Below, piece after piece: positions 26,045-36,442 of a stretch of 64,000 nt of DNA. The notes under the pieces were generated by a model. That model saw nothing but the letters and a program-made list of their open reading frames with translations. It had not been told where the DNA came from and ran no database searches. Position 1 is the stretch's first letter, and each line of letters opens with the position of its first letter. Position numbers and translations under genes: made by a program. This DNA is from JAUMBM01 sp964441755 (GTDB lineage Bacteria; Bacteroidota; Bacteroidia; Chitinophagales; Saprospiraceae): positions 1 through 64,000 of the forward strand of contig CAYTVG010000010.1 in assembly GCA_964441755.1 (NCBI GenBank), written 5' to 3'.

Positions 26045-27796
26045 CTATTTACTGATATTTTCATATGCATCTTTTACGACTTGTGCAATTCGTTTTCTGC
26101 GCTCAATTAAAAAATCTTCAAATTTCATTTGCTCCCAATTTTCAGGTAAGGCGTGCCAATAGTACATTTTTTGTTTTTCATCGGCTGAAAGTCTATTCAG
26201 ATATTCAGGCAGGTAATCTGCCGGTGCTTTATCCGAAATCGAAATATTATCACTCCATTCTACTAAGGCGAAGTTGGCTATTTGATTGGTTTCTCGCTGT
26301 TCTGTTATTCCATTTCGTTGTAGCCAAGCTTTTGGAAATAGATGATGGCGTTCTAATGCCGATTTTTTACTTCTCAATCCTTCTTGCAACAAGTCTGATA
26401 CTTTGAGTTTGCTGAACAAGCCATTTGCTCCTAATACATACAATGCTGCATAATAGGCATACAAGGACGGGCTGGTTGAAGAGGACGTGGATAAGTCCAT
26501 TGGTAAGGTAATATCCCAAAAGTCGTTCGTGAGCTGTGAGACAATAATGTCATCCAACACTTTTTTAAATTCGTCTGCTGTGGCAAGGCCCCTTAATCTG
26601 GCTAAATCCATTTCCATTACTGTTTCAGGCGAACCTGTGTAACGACCGGTGATGGACGACATAAAGAACCATTTTCCTATGAGTTTTTTCAACTCGTACA
26701 AATCCATCCTAAAATCTTCTCTGCCTATCAAAAAGAAGATGTAAGCATAGAGTAAGTTGTTTTTTGAACTGATGTAATCCTGACGGGCAAAACCAGCCTG
26801 TTTTACCGCTTTGATGAACTCGTGCCAATTTTGAATATGGAGTGATTTGACTTGGGCTAATTTTAATAACTCAAACTGATTGTCTCTGCGCTCGGTGCTG
26901 AAATTACCTGTTTCTAAATCTTTACCTCTTAAAATACTGTACACATACTGCAACCTTGCTCTGCGGAAAGCCAAGCCAACAGAAACCCGAAGCATTTGAT
27001 CGGGGTCGGGGTCTATAAGGTAGTTGAAAGGCGAAGCCGCATCTTTAGACGGCAAACGACACAAACGGCAAAACTCTTCCAGGTCTTTTCGTCCTTCTTC
27101 CCAAAATACGCTCATTAAGGTTAAAATAAAATCGGCCTGGTTGAGTGTTTTGCCTTGTGAATTGATGCGTACAAACACATCAGCAACTTGCTCTTCGGTT
27201 ATATTGGTAGAAAGTTCTAAGGCAGAAAAGGGATAAGATTCCAAATTCTTCAGTTGCATAAAAGCATTCTGAATGTTTTCTTCTTCTGCCTCGGTAAGCT
27301 CTACAGATTTTTTAAGGTTTAGTAAAAATTCATTGATGACCTTGATGATGTTGATGTTCGGCTGCCAAATCTGTGAGATGTTCTGAAAATAGCGAGGGTT
27401 TTTGCGAATGGAGGCATCAGGGATTTCAAATTTGGCTTCCAGCGGATTGAAGGCAATGACAATGGTGGCTTTGGTGTAGTTCTCTCGTATGATTTCTTGT
27501 GCTTTGATTACGGCATACAAGGAAGTAAGCCGCTGCTGACCATCCACGATCAATAAATTAGGATGCTTTTGCTTTGTTGAAGTACCTATGCCTTTGGTAT
27601 GCTCTACATTGGCATTTGCCCAAAACAGGAAATAGCCCACAGGATAGCCCTTGTACATACTGTCAAACAAATCCCTCACCTTGGTATCAGCCCAAACGAA
27701 AGGTCGCTGAATATCGGGTAAACCAATGATGCCCATATCAATTTGTTGTATGAGTGTGGCTAAGTTGTAACTGACTTCTTTAAATAGTGTTGCCAT
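26045..27796 (-). CDS. DUF262/DUF1524-like nuclease (GmrSD-type)
   Basis: 583 residues. The N-terminal DUF262 domain shows LPDIQRPFVWADTKVRDL, GYPVGYFLFW and LLIVDGQQRLTSLYAV, the ParB-like nucleotide-binding site. Near the C-terminus ALERHHLFPKAWLQ is the HNH-like motif of the DUF1524/GmrD type. Relatives restrict modified DNA or use NTP binding to control the nuclease. It is the last gene of the type I RM operon, 3 bp after hsdS. Confidence 0.88.
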   Translation of the reverse strand: MATLFKEVSYNLATLIQQIDMGIIGLPDIQRPFVWADTKVRDLFDSMYKGYPVGYFLFWANANVEHTKGIGTSTKQKHPNLLIVDGQQRLTSLYAVIKAQEIIRENYTKATIVIAFNPLEAKFEIPDASIRKNPRYFQNISQIWQPNINIIKVINEFLLNLKKSVELTEAEEENIQNAFMQLKNLESYPFSALELSTNITEEQVADVFVRINSQGKTLNQADFILTLMSVFWEEGRKDLEEFCRLCRLPSKDAASPFNYLIDPDPDQMLRVSVGLAFRRARLQYVYSILRGKDLETGNFSTERRDNQFELLKLAQVKSLHIQNWHEFIKAVKQAGFARQDYISSKNNLLYAYIFFLIGREDFRMDLYELKKLIGKWFFMSSITGRYTGSPETVMEMDLARLRGLATADEFKKVLDDIIVSQLTNDFWDITLPMDLSTSSSTSPSLYAYYAALYVLGANGLFSKLKVSDLLQEGLRSKKSALERHHLFPKAWLQRNGITEQRETNQIANFALVEWSDNISISDKAPADYLPEYLNRLSADEKQKMYYWHALPENWEQMKFEDFLIERRKRIAQVVKDAYENISK

Positions 27797-27799
27797 AGA

Positions 27800-29107
27800 T
27801 TATACTTTCTCCATTTCCTTCATCTCAAACGCCTGATGCAGTAATGCTTTGAGCAACTGCTCGGTGGCTTGTTGGTTGGCGAGGATGTGTTCTTTTAGTT
27901 GTTTGGTTTTGGCTAATTGCTTTTCGATTTCTGCTACGATACGTTTTTGTTCGGAGAGTGGGGGAAGGGGAAAAGCTAAATTTGATAGTGATGTTCCATT
28001 TACATTTGGTTGTGCTGCTCCGCCAGCTGCATCATAAAGTTGTTTCCAATAGATTGGGCTTTCCATAAAAAATTTTGCATACTCTGGAAAAATAACATTT
28101 GAAGGTATTGCCCTAATGAGATATGATGCAAATAATGCCTTCAATGGAATATTTTTTACCAAAAATGTTTTTCCAATTGTTCCTCCCGTTCGAGCGATTA
28201 CTATGTCATTTTCTTTTAGCAAATAATTTTCCAAATCACTTTCAGAATAATCACATCCTGGAACTGTATCCCAATCAACTTTATTTTCTTGAATGTCTGT
28301 AATCCTCAGTAACCTAACTCCGGTATTGTTTGGTTTTGCAGATGCATTAAACCCATAGTGTATTCGTTCACAAACATCCCCCAACCTACACCACATCCAA
28401 TTGTCAGGAATCTCAAAAGGAACTTCTTCGGGTTTGATGGGTGGTAAGGGTTTTTCTTTTTTGCCTGATTTGGCTTTCTCGGTTTTGATGCGTTTGAGCA
28501 ATTCGCTGGCAGGTTCGTCAATTTTATCTTGTGGCACCAACTTACCCTGCACCGCTTCTTGTAATATGGCTTGGTTTAGAGAATCGATGAGGTTGAGTTG
28601 GTGGAAAATATGCTCATCCAACTGATTAAATTTTGCTTCTTTTTCGAAAAAGTGCTTTGCAATAGCCTTTTGCTTCGTTGTTGTTTTAGGAAAACAAACT
28701 TCTAATGGTAATATATGTTTCGGTTTAATTTCTGTTTTTATTCCTCCTGGAACTTGTTCTTTTAAAAGCTGAATAAAATCAGGACTTCTTAAAAAGACTT
28801 TCAAGAAGTCAATATCAATTTTAGTAGTATCGAAGATATAGGTAGAATAATGTATTGTCGCTAAAATATCTTCCTCACCTTCATAAACAGTTAATGCCCC
28901 CTTTTCAACATTAATACCTGAAATTACCAAATCACCTTTTTTGATTAGTATCATATCGGTATTTGAGCCTTTATCAGAAAGGAAAATTTGCCCTGAGAAA
29001 CTTATTTTATCAATTCTTTTTAAGCCGACAATTGTTGGGTCGTTTGGTTTATATCGTCCTTCACGATTTTTTAAGACATCACCAAGTTTCATTTTCTTCC
29101 AGTTCAT
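27800..29107 (-). CDS. hsdS: Type I restriction-modification specificity subunit
   Basis: 435 residues with two target-recognition domains (about 1-170 and 225-400), each followed by a conserved helix (LNQAILQEAVQGKLVPQ near 185-200; PLSEQKRIVAEIEKQL near 385-400). It sets the DNA sequence recognised by the HsdMS methylase and HsdRMS nuclease. The start codon overlaps the end of the DUF1016 gene by 4 bp. Confidence 0.93.
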   Translation of the reverse strand: MNWKKMKLGDVLKNREGRYKPNDPTIVGLKRIDKISFSGQIFLSDKGSNTDMILIKKGDLVISGINVEKGALTVYEGEEDILATIHYSTYIFDTTKIDIDFLKVFLRSPDFIQLLKEQVPGGIKTEIKPKHILPLEVCFPKTTTKQKAIAKHFFEKEAKFNQLDEHIFHQLNLIDSLNQAILQEAVQGKLVPQDKIDEPASELLKRIKTEKAKSGKKEKPLPPIKPEEVPFEIPDNWMWCRLGDVCERIHYGFNASAKPNNTGVRLLRITDIQENKVDWDTVPGCDYSESDLENYLLKENDIVIARTGGTIGKTFLVKNIPLKALFASYLIRAIPSNVIFPEYAKFFMESPIYWKQLYDAAGGAAQPNVNGTSLSNLAFPLPPLSEQKRIVAEIEKQLAKTKQLKEHILANQQATEQLLKALLHQAFEMKEMEKV

Positions 29108-30120
29108 ATCTCCTCCCTTTTCTGATTATCCCACAATTCTACCAACTCATGTAATTTGGCTTGGAGTAATTTCTTGTCTGGCAGTGCCATTTGGTATTTA
29201 CTCACCAAGGCAGGGGAAAGATTTCGGCTGAGGGTGTACTCCACCACTTCGCTATCTTTGCCTTTACACAGTAAAATGCCAATGCTGGGGTTTTCATGGG
29301 GTTTCTTGACATCCCGGTCGAGGGCTTCGAGGTAAAAATTCAATTGCCCCATGTGCTCGGGTATAAATTCCACTGTTTTAAGTTCGAAGGCTACCAGGCA
29401 TTGTAGCTGTCGGTGATAGAACAGCAGGTCAATAAAAAAATCTTTGTTGCCTACCTGCAGGCGGCATTCTTCTCCCATAAACAGGAAGTCTTTGCCTAGT
29501 TCAAGCAGAAAAGATTTTAATTTTTGGGTAAGTCCTTTTTGTAGGTCGTGTTCGGTGAAGGGTACTGGCAGCTTGAGAAATTCAAAAACATAATGTTCTT
29601 TGAAAACTGTATCAATTCCCAGGGGCAAGGCATTTATAGGTTTCTGTTGTGTCTGAATTGAGGCCTTTCCCAACATGCTTCTTTCAAAATAAGAAGTGTT
29701 GATCTGGCGCTCAAGTTCCCTGACGCTGTATCTTTCCTTAATAGACAATCGCAGATAGAATTCCCTTTCTACCTCGTTTTTTAGGGGAAAAATCAGCCTA
29801 TTATGGCTCCAGCTTAATTCTCGGCACAGTATGGCGAGTTTTGGTGCATCAGCATAGGTCTCGAAAAACTGTTTCATCCGCCACAGATTTTTATCTGAAA
29901 AGCCCTTGCTGCTGTTTTCCTTCAATTGAATACAGTGGGCTAGCTGAGTAACCGTGCTTTTACCCCATCCTTTTTTTTGGGTTCTCTCCGAGATGTACCT
30001 GCCAATCTCCCAATACAAGTTGATCAATTCACTATTAACCGCTCTGTAGGCATTGTTTCTTGCTTTTTGAGTAAGTTGCATAACCTCTCCAAAATCAGAA
30101 ATATTTTGTGGGTTATCCAT
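29104..30120 (-). CDS. DUF1016/YhcG-type PD-(D/E)xK nuclease
   Basis: 338 residues. N-terminal DUF1016 part: NAYRAVNSELINLYWEIGRYI, TQLAHCIQ, FSDKNLWRMKQFFETY. C-terminal nuclease part: GKDFLFMGEECRLQVGNKDFFIDLLFYHRQLQCLVAFELK, where Asp and E-x-K form the PD-(D/E)xK site. Genes of this type are often inserted between hsdM and hsdS. It overlaps hsdM by 8 bp and hsdS by 4 bp. It may be an extra nuclease used when modification fails or is blocked. Confidence 0.9.
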   Translation of the reverse strand: MDNPQNISDFGEVMQLTQKARNNAYRAVNSELINLYWEIGRYISERTQKKGWGKSTVTQLAHCIQLKENSSKGFSDKNLWRMKQFFETYADAPKLAILCRELSWSHNRLIFPLKNEVEREFYLRLSIKERYSVRELERQINTSYFERSMLGKASIQTQQKPINALPLGIDTVFKEHYVFEFLKLPVPFTEHDLQKGLTQKLKSFLLELGKDFLFMGEECRLQVGNKDFFIDLLFYHRQLQCLVAFELKTVEFIPEHMGQLNFYLEALDRDVKKPHENPSIGILLCKGKDSEVVEYTLSRNLSPALVSKYQMALPDKKLLQAKLHELVELWDNQKREEI

Positions 30121-31531
30121 GTTTTAGCTCATTGAGAAGTTGAATGGATGCCTGAAAGGATTTTTCCAGGTTTTCAATGATGGCCTTTCGATCGTACACC
30201 ACTTCTTCTACTTTCTTATTGGGATTCTTGATATCCAAGTCGTAATTGCGGTCTATGATGGTTTGTATGGGCACTTTCCAGGCCACTTCACTTTCCTCTC
30301 TATTGTTCCACCAGGCTTTTAGAGGTTCAAATTCCTCAATTCGGATGGGCCTGGTTTTGCTGTATGCTTTTGCTCCTTCGGGCAAAGTGTGTTCGTAATA
30401 CCAAATGTCTTTGGTGGGTTTACCTTTTTCAAAAAAAATCAGGTTGGTATTTACAGTGGCATAAGGGGCAAATACCGATTGGGGCAATCGAACAATGGTA
30501 TGCACATTACAATCTTCCAATAGTTTTTGCCTTACCCGTTGTTTTACACCATCGCCTGTTAAACTGCCATCGGGCAACACAATTCCTGCCCGTCCGCCAT
30601 CTTTCAGCAATTGGATAAACAGTATCAAAAACAAATCAGCACTTTCCTTGGTGCGGTAATTCAAAGGAAAATTGGTTTCCATACCATCACCCACCACGCC
30701 ACCAAATGGGGGATTGGCAACAATGATGTCCACACGGTCTTTTTGTTTGATGGAATTGTATTCACGGCTCAACGAATCACCGTTTTCAATTTGCGGCACT
30801 TCAATGTCGTGGGTAATCAGGTTTACAACACTCAGCATAAAAGGCAGGGGTTTCAGTTCGCTGCCTGTTACGGTTTCTTGTAAGGTTTTGCGGTCTTCAA
30901 TGTTTTTTACCTGCTTTTTCAAGTGTTCAATGGCACACACCAAAAAGCCCGCAGTTCCACAAGCAGGGTCTGTAATTTTTTCACCCAATTTTGGGTTTAC
31001 CATATCCACAATAAACTGGGTTACGGCTCTTGGCGTGTAAAATTCGCCGGTGTCTTTCTTGGCAGCCAGTCCCTGTAAAATCTCCTCATAAATCACATTG
31101 AAAACGTGATGCTCTTTGCTGCTGTTAAAATCAATTTCGTTGAGTTTGTTTATCGCTTGGCGGAAGGTCGTTCCGCTTTTCATATAGTTGTTGGTTCCGT
31201 CAAAAATTTGGCGAATGGTGATACCCAACCTGTCGTCAGCCGAAACTGTCAGATTTTTGAGTGTCGGGAAAAGTTTGTTGTTCACAAAATTGATGAGTTC
31301 ATCGCCCGTGATGCCTTCATCATCTTCAGCCCAATTACGCCACTGCAATTCCGACGGAATGTCTGATTTGTAGTTGGGGTTAAGGATTTCTTTTTCCTTG
31401 TCTTTGTCGTCAAAGAGTTTCAGAAATATCATCCAACCCAATTGCTCAATGCGTTGTGCATCTCCACTCAAACCCGGGTCTTTGCGGAAAATATCTCTGA
31501 TTGATTTTATAGCGCCTGCTATGTTGCTCAT
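30113..31531 (-). CDS. hsdM: Type I restriction-modification methyltransferase subunit
   Basis: 472 residues. A helical N-terminal domain is followed by the N6-adenine methyltransferase domain, with SAM motif DPACGTAGFL (188-197) and catalytic NPPF (273-276). The complete gene lies in the operon hsdR-hsdM-DUF1016-hsdS-DUF262 on the minus strand, 4 bp after hsdR. Confidence 0.95.
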   Translation of the reverse strand: MSNIAGAIKSIRDIFRKDPGLSGDAQRIEQLGWMIFLKLFDDKDKEKEILNPNYKSDIPSELQWRNWAEDDEGITGDELINFVNNKLFPTLKNLTVSADDRLGITIRQIFDGTNNYMKSGTTFRQAINKLNEIDFNSSKEHHVFNVIYEEILQGLAAKKDTGEFYTPRAVTQFIVDMVNPKLGEKITDPACGTAGFLVCAIEHLKKQVKNIEDRKTLQETVTGSELKPLPFMLSVVNLITHDIEVPQIENGDSLSREYNSIKQKDRVDIIVANPPFGGVVGDGMETNFPLNYRTKESADLFLILFIQLLKDGGRAGIVLPDGSLTGDGVKQRVRQKLLEDCNVHTIVRLPQSVFAPYATVNTNLIFFEKGKPTKDIWYYEHTLPEGAKAYSKTRPIRIEEFEPLKAWWNNREESEVAWKVPIQTIIDRNYDLDIKNPNKKVEEVVYDRKAIIENLEKSFQASIQLLNELKHG

Positions 31532-31535
31532 ATGT

Positions 31536-33929
31536 CTATGCTACTTTATACAATTCGTTTTCTAATTCTTTGATGGCATTCTCGTACGCTTCACGACTGC
31601 CAAATGCATTGATGATTTCTCTTACCGAGCCAAACTCATTGATGGGTGGAACAGTCAGAATTTGAATGTTCTCAATGTTTTCAATGCCTTGGTCTGCATA
31701 TTTGTCAAGTAACGCTTCTAAAACTTTTCGGGCTTGGTCGCCATACTTGGTAAAGTAGTTGCGTTTCTTTACATTGTTTGCTCGTTCCTTTCTTGTCATT
31801 GGCGGTTGGTCATACGCAACGTGGCAGATTAAATCAAACAAATCCACTTGCTTGTCAACTGCTTCATACAATGCTTCCACCATTACGCCCTGTTCAATCA
31901 ATTCAGCAATGATGGCCTCTTTGCGGTCAGAACCTTTCCACTTATTCAAAAAATCATCCAGGGAGACAAATTGCTCTTTGATAATCTCTCTGGTGTGGTC
32001 TTGCAAACTTGTTGTGACGGGTCTGCCGTGTTGGTCGAAATACAATTCACGGCTTATTAAAACCGAAACATCAACACCGTTTACATAAACCTTTGCTCTT
32101 GGTTCGTTAATAGTTTGTGGTGGTAATTCTGTTGCAGGATAACGAATTTCAGGAGGCGTAATTTCAATTTCTTCTCCCGTTTCAATATCAATGATCGGTT
32201 CTGTGTTTTCTTCTTCTTCATCTACAATGCCGCCTAAGTCGGTTTCTTCTGCAACTGGTTTTATTCTTATTGGATCACCGTCAAATTGCGGGTCTGCAAA
32301 AAGGTCTGTTGCATTTCTGAAATCCAAAATGGTGAAATACAGTTTGCCATATTCTTCATTGATTCGTGTTCCTCTACCAATGATTTGCTTGAATTTGGTC
32401 ATTGAATTGATGGTGCTGTCCAATACAATCACTTTACAGGTTTGAGCATCAACACCTGTAGTCATCAATTCGGATGTGGTGGCAATGACTGGGTATTTTT
32501 CTTCGGGATTTATAAAGTTGTCCAACTCCCTTTTGCCTTCGTCATTATCGCCTGTAATTTGCATTATGTATTTGTAGTTCTCGGCAACTAAATCAGGATT
32601 GTGTTTGGCTAATGAGGTTCGCATTCTTTCTGCGTGGTCAATGTCCACACAAAACACAATGGTTTTAGCAAAGCGGTCGTAACCTTTTAAAAACTCGGTT
32701 ACTTTTCTGGCAACCAAATCCGTTCTTTCTTCAATCACCAAATTTTTATCAAAATCTCTGCGATTATAAATGCGATCTTCAATTTCGTTTCCGTATTTGT
32801 CAGTTTTGCCCCGTTCAGGTCGCCAACCTTCAGCATCAACATTCAGTGCTACTCTCACCACACGATAAGGAGCAAGGAAACCATCATCAATTCCTTGTCG
32901 CAAAGAATAAGTATAAACAGGGTCGCCAAAATATTCAGTGTTGCTTGCTTCGTTGGTTTCTTTTGGCGTTGCCGTCAAGCCAATATGCGTAGCATTTTGA
33001 AAGTAGTTTAATATCTCTCTCCAACTGCTGTCGTCTTTTGCACTTCCTCTGTGGCACTCGTCAATTACAATTAGATCGAAAAAATCTCTTGAAAACTGTT
33101 TATAAACATTGGCTGCTTCGTCTGTTCCTGAAAGCCCCTGATACAATGCCAAATAAATTTCAAAGCTCTTGTCAATTTGCCTGTGTTTTACCACAGTCAT
33201 TTTATCCTTGAAATGTTTGAAGTCGCCTCTGCGTGTTTGGTCAATCAAAGCATTTCTGTCGGCTAAAAACAGAATACGTTTTTTTGCTCCGCTCTTCCAA
33301 AGTCGGTGAATGATTTGAAAAGCTGTGTATGTTTTCCCTGTTCCTGTTGCCATTACTAGCAGAATTCTGTTCTGACCGTTGGCAATAGCTTCAACCGTTC
33401 TGTTTACAGCGATTTGTTGGTAGTATCTCGGTTTACGGTTTGTTCCATCAAAATAATAGTCTTGTGAAACAATTCTTTCCACCTCGGGTGTTTCAATACC
33501 CTTATACTTTTTGTACTTCTGCCACAGTTGTTCGGGACTAGGGAAGTCCTCTAAACTGATTTCAGTTTCAATGTTTCCGTCTGTCGATGTGCGGTCGTGA
33601 AACAAAAATCCGTCTCCGTTGCTACTGAACACACAAGGAATGTCCAATATTTGAGCATAGTCTAAACCTTGTTGTATTCCTGCTCTTACGGAATGATTGT
33701 TATCCTTTGCTTCAATAATTGCAATAGGAATATTCGGTTTGTAATACAGAATATAGTCGGCTCTTTTTCTTGTTCCTCTTGCTGTGATCTTTCCTCTAAC
33801 GTAAATTTTACCATCAGTAAAAGAAACTTCCTCCAATATCTGCAATTGCTTGTCCCAACCTGCCTTTTCCAAAGCAGGAGTGATAAACTTAGTACAAATA
33901 TCTCTTTCTGAAAGTGTCTTTTTATTCAT
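31536..33929 (-). CDS. hsdR: Type I restriction endonuclease motor subunit
   Basis: 797 residues. N-terminal PD-(D/E)xK nuclease (Asp58 and E73-A-K75 in IIEAKD), then an SF2 translocase with Walker A MATGTGKT (193-200), DECH (290-293), GLTATP and QIIGRGTRI, and a C-terminal helical region that contacts HsdM. The size and motif spacing fit the EcoEI-like type. First gene of the RM operon. The gene looks intact. Confidence 0.94.
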   Translation of the reverse strand: MNKKTLSERDICTKFITPALEKAGWDKQLQILEEVSFTDGKIYVRGKITARGTRKRADYILYYKPNIPIAIIEAKDNNHSVRAGIQQGLDYAQILDIPCVFSSNGDGFLFHDRTSTDGNIETEISLEDFPSPEQLWQKYKKYKGIETPEVERIVSQDYYFDGTNRKPRYYQQIAVNRTVEAIANGQNRILLVMATGTGKTYTAFQIIHRLWKSGAKKRILFLADRNALIDQTRRGDFKHFKDKMTVVKHRQIDKSFEIYLALYQGLSGTDEAANVYKQFSRDFFDLIVIDECHRGSAKDDSSWREILNYFQNATHIGLTATPKETNEASNTEYFGDPVYTYSLRQGIDDGFLAPYRVVRVALNVDAEGWRPERGKTDKYGNEIEDRIYNRRDFDKNLVIEERTDLVARKVTEFLKGYDRFAKTIVFCVDIDHAERMRTSLAKHNPDLVAENYKYIMQITGDNDEGKRELDNFINPEEKYPVIATTSELMTTGVDAQTCKVIVLDSTINSMTKFKQIIGRGTRINEEYGKLYFTILDFRNATDLFADPQFDGDPIRIKPVAEETDLGGIVDEEEENTEPIIDIETGEEIEITPPEIRYPATELPPQTINEPRAKVYVNGVDVSVLISRELYFDQHGRPVTTSLQDHTREIIKEQFVSLDDFLNKWKGSDRKEAIIAELIEQGVMVEALYEAVDKQVDLFDLICHVAYDQPPMTRKERANNVKKRNYFTKYGDQARKVLEALLDKYADQGIENIENIQILTVPPINEFGSVREIINAFGSREAYENAIKELENELYKVA

Positions 33930-34270
33930 TCTTTAATTGTCAAAATATAGTTTACCAAAATACCTATTTCTATCCACGCGTAAGCAATAAAGTGGCTCTT
34001 TTTTGTTTGCGAAGGGTCGGCTTGTAGGTGGGGCACCTGCTAGATGTGCCACTATACTGAGATGATCGACCCTTTTTGAAAACGTTTAGCCAAAGTTAAT
34101 GAAAATTTGAATCCTAGCATGGCTGTTGTTTATCTTTCGATGAAGCAAAACATGTCATTCGTACCGCTTAGCGGCGAGCATTAGCAGGAAGTGGTCAACC
34201 CTTTTCAGACAGATTTAGGTAAAGTTGAGGAAATTGATTAAAGTCATATTACCTTGATGACTACAGGTTG
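33930..34270. other. Intergenic region with two dispersed repeat copies
   Basis: No gene. It should carry the promoter of the RM operon. Copy 3 of the dispersed repeat is at 34062-34108 (GATCGACCCTTTTTG, then GTTTAGCCAAAGTTAATG) and copy 4 at 34190-34234 (GTGGTCAACCCTTTTCAGAC, then AGATTTAGGTAAAGTTGAGG), both in plus orientation. Confidence 0.6.
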
Positions 34271-34489
34271 TCAGTCTTTCTGTATACAGTAATCAACTTT
34301 TTCGCCCTTCTTGATGCCTATGTCTGCTACAAATTGTGGGATTACCTCTGTCGGATTGAACACGTCATACCCTAAGGCGGAAATGAAAGGCATCGCAAAG
34401 GCATTTTTGGTCGCTTCTTCCGTTTCTACTTGGCTTTTGAGCTTGGCTATGCGATCAGCAATTGATCGGAGTTTGTCTATCAGATCCAT
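34271..34489 (-). pseudogene. N-terminal fragment of an HsdR_N-type nuclease
   Basis: 72 residues: TEEATKNAFAMPFISALGYDVFNPTEVIPQFVADIGIKKGEKVDYCIQKD then stop. This is the start of the type I restriction enzyme R N-terminal nuclease family. Full members continue with the second half of the active site (I-x-E-x-K), which is missing. It is a fragment left by truncation, next to dispersed repeat copies. Confidence 0.8.
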
Positions 34490-34581
34490 CGATCTAGTGT
34501 TGTTTATACGGTTCTACAATTATGTGGCTATTAACTTTTTTTACTTTGTGTACGTCAGGATCACTTTTTTGTTACATATAT

Positions 34582-35292
34582 TCAAAAACGATAATCATCC
34601 CAGTATTGTTGGACGTACCGCTCCAATGACGGAGCGGTGGCATTGAGCAATCTAACTGAATTTCGGATTAGACTGATTATTCCGTCCCACTTGGCATGAT
34701 GATTGGCCACTACTGGAAATAAATCTTCGAAATAGGTGTAAACGACTTCTGAAGGTATGTATACGCCACTATTAACGTAGCTTTGAATTAGATTGCGAAA
34801 CCTGAGATCACGGTATGTTACCTTGGCCTTATTGTCGACAACTGTGATGACCAGGGTAAACTCTAACTCAGTGCGCTGGGGTATTGTTTTGATATTGCCC
34901 CACAGGTTCATGTAAGAAGTTAAGTACTTTATGTTGACATAACCATCAATGATAATCTTACCGCTTTCAAAATCTTCGTAGTCTATGGCCCGATCCAGGT
35001 GCCTGAAGCTAAATGATACCCATTCTTTGCATCTACGATATGCCTGAGCTTTAGTTATTCCCGGAAATTCAATCACTTGTTCAAAAAGGAAGCTCCCTGT
35101 GAGTGAGTCATAGGGTAGTGCGGGATATTGTTCTCTTGTATACCGCCAGACGCGTCCTCTTTCCTGTACCAATTGAGGATCGTAGTCTGCATTGTTCGCT
35201 GGGCTCATCAGATACTGCGTCTCCAGTTCAACTGTCTGGGCATCCATCAGCAATGAATAGAGAACAAGGAGTAAAAGGAATAAATATTTCAT
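34582..35292 (-). CDS. Secreted DUF4468-like protein
   Basis: 236 residues from MKYLFLLLLVLYSLLMDAQ, a clear signal peptide ending near AQT. The mature part has the DUF4468 pattern: FEQVIEFPGITKAQAYRRCKEWVS, then GKIIIDGYVNI, and TYRDLRF. DUF4468 proteins are exported Bacteroidota proteins of unknown function. The start is set at 35292 because the upstream extension has no signal character. Alone on the minus strand. Confidence 0.7.
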   Translation of the reverse strand: MKYLFLLLLVLYSLLMDAQTVELETQYLMSPANNADYDPQLVQERGRVWRYTREQYPALPYDSLTGSFLFEQVIEFPGITKAQAYRRCKEWVSFSFRHLDRAIDYEDFESGKIIIDGYVNIKYLTSYMNLWGNIKTIPQRTELEFTLVITVVDNKAKVTYRDLRFRNLIQSYVNSGVYIPSEVVYTYFEDLFPVVANHHAKWDGIISLIRNSVRLLNATAPSLERYVQQYWDDYRF

Positions 35293-35864
35293 AGATGTGG
35301 TTTTAGCTAACAAATTCAACAAATATAACCAATCATATTCAAACCTACAATATGACAAACTTTTTTATTTGATCAATACAGTGTGGTTTTCAGACAAAAA
35401 TCCCTCCTTACATGCACCGAAGCACGAACAAAGTTTTTGTCAATTTCCTGTTGCAGGTAACACCACAGTCCATGAAAGATCAATTTTATCTAAGAACGAG
35501 TTTGATGACAAACCTAGTTCATACACATGTTCGCAGAATTACGACGGGTGCAGATGCAAGGTTGTGATGTTGTTTAAACATCCTGAATTTTTTATCCCTA
35601 TAAAACCCGACTCATATACTCCTATATTATTAACAAATCCGATAATCCTTGTCGCTTTTACATAAGGCTGTCCATATTGGCTAAAAATCAAACCGCTTAC
35701 CACCTCGCAGCTCACTATCCGACGCGACTACTAGCATATTATTATTTCGAATTATCTGAAAATTTCAACGAGGTCTTCTTTACATATATACCTACTCTAA
35801 ATAAATCAAGTTCATATATAAATAATGCTATATTAATCTATATTTGCAAAAAAAACAACCTGCT
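35293..35864. other. AT-rich intergenic region
   Basis: About 570 bp between divergent genes (DUF4468-like to the left, membrane protein to the right). It must contain both promoters. Open frames on the plus strand (35297-35665, 35677-36093) lack features and overlap the next gene in another frame; I do not annotate them. Confidence 0.5.
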
Positions 35865-36383
35865 ATGCTCCGAACTCCCATACCTAATTTCATCAAAAAA
35901 TTCCTTCACTTATTTAGCAACAAAACAAGCGACATTCGCAGATCTTTCCATCTTGCTACACTGGCCAAGGCTGTTTTTCATATCAGTATGCTCGCGCTGC
36001 TTGCTTACATCAGCGTACAATTCGCACAAAAAACAGCCCATAATCAGCCAGATGGACAGCAGGTTCAATGGTTTCAGTATTTCCTGTTCTTAGTGGTCGG
36101 GTACTTCGCATTTGCTCACTTGCTATTAGTAATTACAGAACTTGTTGGAGATATCAGCCTTCACAATCGCGCTGTCGAACGGTTTACCAACCAGCTGGAG
36201 GAGCCGGGTGATATGTTCGAATGGTCAGGTGATGAGCGCGATGAAGCACGACGACTGCGCGAAAACAAATCAGTCCTTCAGCAAGCTGTTATCGGGCACC
36301 TCTCCAAAATACTTGTAAGTATTTTGATCCTCGGTCTCTGTATCTACTTTCTCGTCAGTATTCAGACGATCCCGATGTTGTAG
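35865..36383 (+). CDS. Uncharacterised three-TM protein
   Basis: 172 residues from MLRTPIPNF (an ATG 21 bp upstream is also possible). Three hydrophobic segments: ISMLALLAYISVQFA, YFLFLVVGYFAFAHLLLVI and ILVSILILGLCIYFLV, with a charged helical loop (LEEPGDMFEWSGDERDEARRLREN). No family recognised. It converges with the virus-like operon; the shared terminator lies at 36443-36485. Confidence 0.6.
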   Translation: MLRTPIPNFIKKFLHLFSNKTSDIRRSFHLATLAKAVFHISMLALLAYISVQFAQKTAHNQPDGQQVQWFQYFLFLVVGYFAFAHLLLVITELVGDISLHNRAVERFTNQLEEPGDMFEWSGDERDEARRLRENKSVLQQAVIGHLSKILVSILILGLCIYFLVSIQTIPML

Positions 36384-36442
36384 CGTCATTAAATGGCATG
36401 CGAATCTATTATTCTGGAGCTCATCCTTCAAAGAACTTGCCT

